From: an uncultured Bacteroidales bacterium
GTDB lineage: Bacteria > Bacteroidota > Bacteroidia > Bacteroidales > Muribaculaceae
DNA: 38,399 nucleotides
NCBI GenBank assembly: GCA_905210435.1
Contig: CAJLWO010000022.1
Coordinates: 1-38,399 of the forward strand
Direction of reading: 5' to 3'
Part shown: one piece after another, positions 33,300 to 38,399 of the stretch
Layout: every line of letters begins with the position of its first letter
How positions within the stretch are numbered: position 1 is the stretch's first letter
Made by a program: the position numbers and the translations under genes
Notes under the pieces: model-generated
What the model was told of the DNA's origin: nothing
The model's database searches: none
What the model saw: the letters and a program-made list of their open reading frames with translations, nothing else

Positions 33300-35564
33300 T
33301 CAGCCCTTTGGGAGTACCACCCTGTCGCCGAGCTTCTGGGCGTAGTCCCGGCGCAGGTCGCCGAGAGCGGCTATCTCCTGCATCACCTTCTTCACGCTCT
33401 CCATATCGCCGTTTTGGGCCACTTGCCTGAGCAGTTCGCGTTTGTTGCGTATGTCGCACTGCAGCATGGCGTCCTTGAGCGCGTATATGGCGCGGGGGAG
33501 GAGTTCGTCAAGACGCTCCCGCTCCGATTCGATATGCGAGTATTTCGAATGCACTTTGCTCAGCTTGTGTTTCGACGATGCCATCTCGGTCACTTCACGC
33601 CTGATGTCGTCGTCGGGCGATGAGGTCAGACGACGTATGAAAAACATCTCCGTATGCTTGTCGAGCCGCTCGTAGTGCTTCTCGTCGATGGCTTCGAGCA
33701 GCATTTTCTCCTTCTGTGTTATCTGGTCGAGGTTGACGGCCGTACGGCGTATTTCCTCCGTGCCTTTTTCCCATTCCTCGGTGCGGAGCTGAAGCGATGC
33801 GGCCTCGGCCGATGTGCGGTCGTTTTCCCAGTCACTTTCAATCAGCTTGCGGCATTCGTCAACGAGACGGTTGTATATCGGGTTGGAAAACGTGATATTG
33901 TCAAATGCGAATTCCTGCATGATATAGTCAATTACGCGTATGTTGGCAGGCTGGTCGTTCTCATCGATTGTCGGAAGCTCAACCATGCCGTAGCGTACTA
34001 TATATCTGGCGATGTCATGCTCGAAAGGTGCCAGCATGCCGGGCCGGCTTCTGTCGGATTGCATGAAGGCCATGTCGCCCGACTGTACGGAGCCGGATGT
34101 TGCCTGCCCCGTGGTCGATTGAGGTTGCCGGCTGCCTTCGGCCGGAGCATCGGTTGCCTGTGCGGGCTGTTCGGTCGGCTGAGCGGCGGCGTCGGTTTCG
34201 AGCGATGCGCGTGCCTTGTCACGCATATTCTGTTGTGCCTGCTGCTCGGCGCGCTCGGTGATGAATTTCTTTATCTGGAGCAGCAATACCTTCTCGTCGA
34301 TGTCAAGCGTACGGCTGCACTCCTTGACATAGAGCGACCGCACTATGTCGTCGGGAATGACCGATATCGACCTTACGATGTCGGATATCGCTTTCGAGCG
34401 GGCGATGGGGTCATTGGCCGCATCCTTGAGCAGTATCTCGGTTTTGAAGCGTATGAAGTCGGTTTCGTGTGCGGCGATATATTGCTCCACTTCCGTCGTC
34501 GTATGGCTTTGGGCGAACGAGTCGGGGTCGTCGCCGTCGGGCAGAAGCACCACCTTCATGTTCAGACCTTCGGCAAGCAGCATGTCGATGCCTCGCAGCG
34601 ATGCCTTGATGCCGGCGGGGTCGGAGTCATAGATTAGCGTGACGTTGCTCGTGAAGCGGTGTATCAGTCTTATCTGCCCCTGAGTGAGCGATGTCCCCGA
34701 CGAAGCCACCACATTCTCGATGCCGCTCTGGCTCATGGATATTACGTCCATGTAGCCCTCCACGAGTATGCACTTGTCCTTCTCGCTGATTGACTTCTTG
34801 GCCTGGAACAGCCCGTACAGCTCGCGGCTTTTGGAATAAATTACCGACTCGGGCGAGTTGACATATTTTGCCATCTTCTTGTCGGAGCGCAGCGTACGTC
34901 CGCCGAACGCCACCACCTTGCCCGATATTGTATGCACGGGGTAGATTACGCGCCCCTTGAAACGGTCGTAGAGCGTACCGTCGTCGCGGCGTATTACGAG
35001 ACCCGTGTCAATCAGATATTTTTCATTGTATCCACGCTCACGGGCCTGGCGTAGTAGTTCATTGCCCCGTTCAATCGAGTATCCGAGGCGGAAACGCTTT
35101 ATGGCGGCGTCATTGATACCGCGTTCGCGGAAGTAGCTGTAGCCTATGTCGCGCCCCTCGTCGGTTGCGGTCAGATTATTTTCAAAATGGGCGAGAGCGA
35201 ATTCATTGACATTGAACATATTCATTCTGTCCGATTCCTCCTCGCGCTCAGCGTCGCTAAGTTCGCGCTCTTTAATCTCGATGTTGTATTTCTTGGCGAG
35301 ATAACGCAGCGCCTCGTTAAACGACATCTTCTCGTGCTCCATGATGAAGTTGACGGGGCTTCCCCCCTTGCCGCAACTGAAGCACTTGCATATCCCCTTT
35401 GATTTGGACACCGAAAACGACGGCGTACGCTCGTTGTGAAACGGGCACAACCCGATATAATTGGCTCCCCGACGTTTCAATGTGACAAAATCGCTCACCA
35501 CGTCGACAATATCGGCAGTGTCAAGTATCTTCTGTACTGTTTCCCGGTCAATCCTTCCAGTCAT
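33300..35564 (-). CDS. dnaG: DNA primase DnaG
   Basis: Synthesises RNA primers at the replication fork and partners with DnaB (20884-22440). Counting from the longest frame (35573), the CHC2 zinc site is C43, H46, C64 and C67 in GLCPFHNERT and CKCFSCGKGG. The Toprim domain follows with EGYMDVISM near 270 and DSDPAG near 318. I chose ATG 35564 (MTGRIDRETVQ) because the -7 box at 35578-35585 puts the transcript start near 35571. A Gln/Pro/Ala-rich linker at about 458-520 joins a C-terminal helical DnaB-binding domain. At about 754 residues it is longer than E. coli DnaG (581), mainly through this linker and tail. Confidence 0.95.
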   Translation of the reverse strand: MTGRIDRETVQKILDTADIVDVVSDFVTLKRRGANYIGLCPFHNERTPSFSVSKSKGICKCFSCGKGGSPVNFIMEHEKMSFNEALRYLAKKYNIEIKERELSDAEREEESDRMNMFNVNEFALAHFENNLTATDEGRDIGYSYFRERGINDAAIKRFRLGYSIERGNELLRQARERGYNEKYLIDTGLVIRRDDGTLYDRFKGRVIYPVHTISGKVVAFGGRTLRSDKKMAKYVNSPESVIYSKSRELYGLFQAKKSISEKDKCILVEGYMDVISMSQSGIENVVASSGTSLTQGQIRLIHRFTSNVTLIYDSDPAGIKASLRGIDMLLAEGLNMKVVLLPDGDDPDSFAQSHTTTEVEQYIAAHETDFIRFKTEILLKDAANDPIARSKAISDIVRSISVIPDDIVRSLYVKECSRTLDIDEKVLLLQIKKFITERAEQQAQQNMRDKARASLETDAAAQPTEQPAQATDAPAEGSRQPQSTTGQATSGSVQSGDMAFMQSDRSRPGMLAPFEHDIARYIVRYGMVELPTIDENDQPANIRVIDYIMQEFAFDNITFSNPIYNRLVDECRKLIESDWENDRTSAEAASLQLRTEEWEKGTEEIRRTAVNLDQITQKEKMLLEAIDEKHYERLDKHTEMFFIRRLTSSPDDDIRREVTEMASSKHKLSKVHSKYSHIESERERLDELLPRAIYALKDAMLQCDIRNKRELLRQVAQNGDMESVKKVMQEIAALGDLRRDYAQKLGDRVVLPKG

Positions 35565-35577
35565 TTTCATCATACCG

Positions 35578-35585
35578 CAAAGATA
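35578..35585 (-). promoter_or_regulatory. -7 box for dnaG
   Basis: TATCTTTG on the minus strand at 35578-35585. The -33 position reads TTTC rather than TTTG. The inferred transcript start is near 35571, so the two upstream ATG codons (35573, 35570) would be untranscribed or leaderless. Confidence 0.6.
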
Positions 35586-35642
35586 CTCATAAATTCCCTA
35601 TTCCCGAAATTTTCATGCTTCAACAATTGACCGATTGAGCTT

Positions 35643-35762
35643 TCGGAGTCCTCAGAGACCTCTGATTCCCCTCCCAATACTTCGGAGTGCTCCGAGTGCT
35701 CCGAGTGCTCCGAGTACTCAGAGGACTCCGAGTACTCCGAGAACTCCGAGTTCTCCGAGACC
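35643..35762. repeat. 9-bp minisatellite (TCCGAGTNC)
   Basis: Nine head-to-tail 9-bp units run from 35682 to 35762 (TCGGAGTGC, TCCGAGTGC twice, TCCGAGTAC, TCAGAGGAC, TCCGAGTAC, TCCGAGAAC, TCCGAGTTC, TCCGAGACC). Two more units lie at 35643-35660, separated by a unique 21-bp segment. Variation is mostly at the eighth position and two flanking bases. The array ends exactly next to the stop codon of the four-helix-bundle remnant at 35764. Confidence 0.9.
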
Positions 35763-35763
35763 T

Positions 35764-36150
35764 CTAATACCCGCGATGTTCTCTTCTCGCTATTGACATC
35801 TGTTCTCTGATACCACCGTTTTTAATAAAATCAGCTTTTTGCCGTTCAATAAGCTTGTAGAGCAATACATCCGCCTGATGAATAAGTATAATGGCTATAT
35901 TGGCTACAGTTTCATCACTCCTTATTTCCACGGCTTTTCTATAATACTCGCTGTCATTGTTTTGTCGGCATATAGTTCGCGTTCTTATTGCCTTTTCGCT
36001 ATCTTTATTCCATTCCTCAAGTCCCCGAACTCTCAGGTAATCCTCATAGTCGAGCAATAATTCCTGCAAACTTGCTTTGGCTACATTTGTAAGTTTTATT
36101 TCAGTCTCTTTTGATGTACTCCCGGCTGCACTTCCCTCCGCGATGTTTTG
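35764..36150 (-). pseudogene. 5'-truncated four-helix-bundle suffix-domain protein
   Basis: The minus strand encodes QNIAEGSAAGSTSKETEIKL followed by TNVAKASLQELLLDYEDYLR and VRGLEEWNKDSEKA, ending IREQMSIARREHRGY. This matches the C-terminal two thirds of Bacteroidales four-helix-bundle proteins related to the 23S rRNA intervening-sequence protein, with the suffix domain at the end. In intact relatives some 50-60 residues precede it. Here the frame meets TGA at 36151-36153 and the expected N-terminal helices are absent. No ATG is available; the only early start would be a TTG at 36069. It is most likely a decayed gene. Avd proteins of diversity-generating retroelements share the fold, but no reverse transcriptase is seen. 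Confidence 0.8.
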
Positions 36151-36253
36151 TCATTACTCAGACTTGAAATATTAACTCTATTTGCAAACTTACTAAAAAA
36201 TCTGATATTTCTGAAGAAAATATTTCTGCGGCAATAATTCGGCTATGAGCCTA

Positions 36254-36283
36254 TTGATATATGCGATATATTTATTATCTTTG
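36254..36283 (+). promoter_or_regulatory. Consensus promoter of the accessory cassette
   Basis: TTG (36254-36256), 19 bp, TATCTTTG (36276-36283), with transcription expected near 36290. It immediately precedes the strongly structured leader at 36290-36600. Confidence 0.8.
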
Positions 36284-36289
36284 CAACAA

Positions 36290-36600
36290 TCCCGTAGGAG
36301 GCAAAGCGTTGCCCTGCGGGAGGACATTTTGATAACAGAGCGTTTTTGCTTTATCCTTTCGTTGAAATTTCGCCAAAATTTAAATCACAGGATAAAAGCA
36401 GCCACAAAGACGCTACGTGAGCCTATATCCACCCCGATAGGCGGGTGCCGATATATAGGTAATGCGTGAGGGTGGGCTGTTTATTGTGATAAGGGTGTTT
36501 GGCGATACCTCAACGAAGATAAACAGAACGGGTCTCACGCTCTATGTATGAACCAATCTAATGCCGAAACGAGGGACACATACGGCACAAATAAAATGTT
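36290..36600 (+). ncRNA. Candidate structured leader RNA (about 310 nt)
   Basis: From the promoter to the ATG at 36601 several long-range stems can form. Stem 1: CCCGTAG (36291-36297) with CTGCGGG (36314-36320), capped by GGCAA and TTGCC (36300-36304, 36309-36313) and loop AGCG. Stem 2: AGCGTTTTTG (36339-36348) with CAAAGACGCT (36405-36414), extended by TTTATCC and GGATAAA. Stem 3: CCTATAT (36422-36428) with ATATAGG (36453-36459), inner CACCC with GGGTG. Stem 4: GCGTGAG (36464-36470) with CTCACGC (36534-36540), enclosing CTGTTTAT (36477-36484) with ATAAACAG (36519-36526). GTGCCG (36445-36450) and TGCCG (36562-36566) compete for CGGCAC (36583-36588), which could switch. I do not recognise an Rfam family. 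Confidence 0.65.
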
Positions 36601-37407
36601 ATGGCAAAAAATCAAAAGAAGATTTTGCAGACCGACAACCTGAGGGAATTTCTTCCGATTGACGATTCTACCATGATGCTGTTCCTTGACACCTGGAACA
36701 GGTTGCCAAAATATGTTCTACAGGAAAAAGTCCTTGAAAACATATTTAAGAAATTTCCGGGCAATACCGACGTCGATGAGGTATTGCTGAAATGCACACT
36801 TCTTAACGAGTTTTACAGTACACGTATCAATTCTAGCGAATTGATTGAACTTGCCCAAAATATCGTAAAGCTCGACATTGATGGCCGGTTGCGCGACGGC
36901 GACTGGAGCGTTGTTCCCGAGATTGCCGTTTGTGTAGGCAACAGGGCGCATATCTCTTTTGCCTCGAAATATTGCAACTGGCACAATCAGAAAGCATTCC
37001 CGATTTATGACAAGTACGTTGTCGAAGTGCTTTGCGCTTTGAAAGGCAATGAATTGATGTCGTTCCGCACCAACAGGGAGCTGCGTGAAGATCCTGACAT
37101 CAAAAGACGTTACAATGCCTTCGGAACTGCCCTTGTGGAATTTGTCAACCGTTTCAATCTGAAATCAGTTAGGAGCACAGACAGCAACGAAATAATATTC
37201 AAGCTGTTGGACAGAGCCTTATGGCTGATGGGCAAATTATGCTTCGGCGACGAGGTCTCTGTCCCCGAAATCATTGAAGCCGCAGGCGAAATCCTTACAA
37301 GAGCAGTTTATGAAAGGTACATATCTAACCGCGCCCTAAAGAAACCCTCGGCCACTACCGATAATAAAAAACAAAAAGATACCAAAAAACATAAAACGAA
37401 CAAATAG
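36601..37407 (+). CDS. Unrecognised 268-residue cytosolic protein with basic tail
   Basis: No signal peptide or membrane segment is seen. Residues 60-95 read VLLKCTLLNEFYSTRINSSE and continue as a helix, and residues 119-140 read SFASKYCNWHNQKAFPIYDK and YV. These two blocks (LLNxFYST and SKYCxWHNxxxFPIYD) look conserved to me from uncharacterised proteins of phage or accessory regions, but I cannot name the family. An all-helical, possibly nucleic-acid-binding fold is an inference. Residues 246-268 are lysine-rich and disordered, suited to RNA or DNA contact. It follows the structured leader with no gap and ends one base before the BspA-like gene, so both are in one transcript. Confidence 0.75.
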   Translation: MAKNQKKILQTDNLREFLPIDDSTMMLFLDTWNRLPKYVLQEKVLENIFKKFPGNTDVDEVLLKCTLLNEFYSTRINSSELIELAQNIVKLDIDGRLRDGDWSVVPEIAVCVGNRAHISFASKYCNWHNQKAFPIYDKYVVEVLCALKGNELMSFRTNRELREDPDIKRRYNAFGTALVEFVNRFNLKSVRSTDSNEIIFKLLDRALWLMGKLCFGDEVSVPEIIEAAGEILTRAVYERYISNRALKKPSATTDNKKQKDTKKHKTNK

Positions 37408-37408
37408 T

Positions 37409-38392
37409 ATGAAAACTCCAAAATTTTTAAAGACAATCATCGCATTAATCGCCCTATTTGCCTCCACCCTCCCGGCTATGGCTCACGATTTTGAAGTCGA
37501 CGGAATATATTATATGATTACTTCTAAATCAGATAAGACAGTCGCCGTCACTTATAAAGGCGACTCATTCGATAGCTTTAACGAATACTACGGAGAAGTA
37601 GAAATTCCTGATAGAGTGACTTATTCAGGTATTTCATATAACGTGACTTCGATTAGCGGGGCCGCGTTCTTAGACTGCATGGGGTTGACGTCGGTAACAA
37701 TCGGCAACTCGGTGACTAAGATTGGTTTAGATGCATTTGGGCGTTGCACGGGATTGACATCGGTTACAATTCCCAACTCAGTGACTATGGTCAGTTCCAG
37801 AGCGTTCTGCGACTGCACAAGTTTGGAAGAGGTTCATATTACAGATCTTGTAGCATGGTGTAATATTTATTTTGATGGAGATTTGGCTAATCCATTGCGT
37901 AATGAAACGAATTTGTATTTAAATGAAAAAATAATTACTGATTTGGTAATCCCAGATATTATTACTGAAATAAAGCAATTCACATTCGCGGGTTGGAAAG
38001 GATTGTCGGTAACTATCGGTAACTCAGTGACTTCTATCGGTGAGGGAGCCTTTAAGGCTTGTAAGAAACTGACTTCGGTAACTATGCCAAACTCAGTAAC
38101 TACGATTGGTGTCTCCGCGTTTTCCCACTGCACGGGATTGACATCGGTAACTATTCCAAACTCAGTAACTACGATTGGTGACTACGCGTTTTCCGACTGC
38201 AGTGGATTGATATCGGTAACTATTCCAAACTCAGTAACTACGATTGGTGGCTACGCGTTTATCTACTGCAGTGGATTGATATCGATAACAATTCCCACTT
38301 CAGTGACTAAGATTGGTGGCTGCGCGTTTAACAACTGCATTAATTTAGGGATATTCAGTAAATATCTAACCAACTATTTGTCAAAGTCGTAG
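37409..38392 (+). CDS. BspA-like leucine-rich-repeat surface protein
   Basis: A 327-residue exported protein. A signal peptide (FLKTIIALIALFASTLPAMA, cleavage near residue 25) is followed by a region of about 50 residues and then BspA-type (LRR_5) repeats of 23 residues of the form LTSVTIPNSVTTIGDYAFSD with a conserved CxGL turn. One repeat near 128-180 is interrupted by a longer segment (DLVAWCNIYFDGDLANPL). The last three units are nearly identical at DNA level. The end, NLGIFSKYLTNYLSKS, departs from the repeat and there is no sorting tail, which members of this family often have, so the gene may be truncated or frameshifted. BspA-like proteins bind host matrix or partner cells. Confidence 0.88.
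   Translation: MKTPKFLKTIIALIALFASTLPAMAHDFEVDGIYYMITSKSDKTVAVTYKGDSFDSFNEYYGEVEIPDRVTYSGISYNVTSISGAAFLDCMGLTSVTIGNSVTKIGLDAFGRCTGLTSVTIPNSVTMVSSRAFCDCTSLEEVHITDLVAWCNIYFDGDLANPLRNETNLYLNEKIITDLVIPDIITEIKQFTFAGWKGLSVTIGNSVTSIGEGAFKACKKLTSVTMPNSVTTIGVSAFSHCTGLTSVTIPNSVTTIGDYAFSDCSGLISVTIPNSVTTIGGYAFIYCSGLISITIPTSVTKIGGCAFNNCINLGIFSKYLTNYLSKS
38075..38281 (+). repeat. Three near-identical 69-bp tandem repeats in the BspA-like gene
   Basis: Units begin at 38075, 38144 and 38213, each opening TCGGTAACTAT and sharing CCAAACTCAGTAACTACGAT. A partial fourth starts at 38282. Each encodes one 23-residue leucine-rich repeat. The DNA identity is much higher than between the earlier repeats (37680-38040), so these arose by recent duplication or are kept alike by recombination. 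Confidence 0.85.
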
Positions 38393-38399
38393 ATATTTT

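Noticed and set aside
33654..34637. Open frame of about 327 codons antisense to dnaG
   Set aside because: Overlaps the primase coding sequence completely and shows no recognisable motifs.
35643..35762. CRISPR array
   Set aside because: The units are 9 bp with no spacers and no cas genes are nearby; it is a simple tandem repeat.
35764..36150. Diversity-generating retroelement accessory protein (Avd)
   Set aside because: The fold is similar but there is no reverse transcriptase, template repeat or variable repeat pair in the window, and the suffix domain fits the other four-helix-bundle family better.
36245..36469. Open frame of 74 codons within the structured leader
   Set aside because: It starts upstream of the predicted transcription start and runs through the stems; the product is not protein-like.
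36290..36600. tmRNA, RNase P RNA or group II intron
   Set aside because: I found none of their conserved cores (for example the tmRNA tRNA-like ends, the RNase P GAGGAAAGTCC block, or a group II domain V).
1..38399. tRNA genes
   Set aside because: I looked for T-arm motifs such as GTTCGA followed by a matching acceptor stem; the few hits are inside genes and lack the rest of the cloverleaf.

Overview
This window looks like chromosomal DNA of a Bacteroidota bacterium of the order Bacteroidales. A Muribaculaceae- or Bacteroides-like gut commensal is my guess from protein flavour and cannot be fixed without a search. The clues are repeated promoters of the Bacteroidetes type (TTTG or TTG, 19-21 bp, TAnnTTTG) with no clear Shine-Dalgarno sites, an RprX/RprY two-component pair, a type IX secretion protein (PorQ), a GT3-type glycogen synthase, secreted C10 protease and BspA-like leucine-rich proteins, and a Bacteroides-type tyrosine recombinase remnant. 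No rRNA, tRNA or CRISPR array was seen.

Layout. 1-264 is an edge fragment plus a scar of a tyrosine recombinase. 265-3289 (minus) is a likely operon rplY-pth-hslR-hemerythrin protein-LuxR regulator. 3290-6139 holds a putative regulator, a lipoprotein and a membrane-anchored Hanks kinase. 6349-16115 is mostly alpha-glucan metabolism: a secreted pullulanase, a GT3 glycogen synthase and a glycogen phosphorylase, interleaved with a small sorting-tail protein and a C10 protease. 16116-17901 is almost gene-free and rich in structure: a terminator, a 13-G tract just upstream of a perfect promoter, a 70-residue ORF, a 185-bp MITE-like element, and a nested cluster of REP-like palindromes. 17902-25643 is housekeeping: dnaJ, grpE, ispE (minus), dnaB, a secreted LRR protein and lepA (plus). 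25928-30012 is nhaA and rprX-rprY with a strong terminator. 30112-35564 (minus) is dnaG, porQ, cmk, ispH and a lipoprotein.

35643-38399 is the most accessory part. It holds a 9-bp minisatellite abutting a 5'-truncated four-helix-bundle gene. Next comes a strong promoter driving a roughly 310-nt leader with extensive base-pairing potential, then an unrecognised 268-residue cytosolic protein with a basic tail, and one base later a BspA-like surface protein with near-identical 69-bp repeats. The RNA leader plus its two-gene cassette is my best candidate for something undescribed. The poly-G tract with its orphan promoter is second.

How the genes work together. Pullulanase debranches external or periplasmic glucan, while the GT3 synthase and phosphorylase store and mobilise it. 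PorQ belongs to the type IX secretion machinery, and the C10 protease and the 101-residue protein carry tails like type IX sorting domains. NhaA next to RprXY suggests ion or stress physiology. DnaB and DnaG are the replicative helicase and primase; IspE and IspH are two steps of the MEP isoprenoid pathway. Starts were often chosen inside longer open frames, using promoter position and family N-termini.
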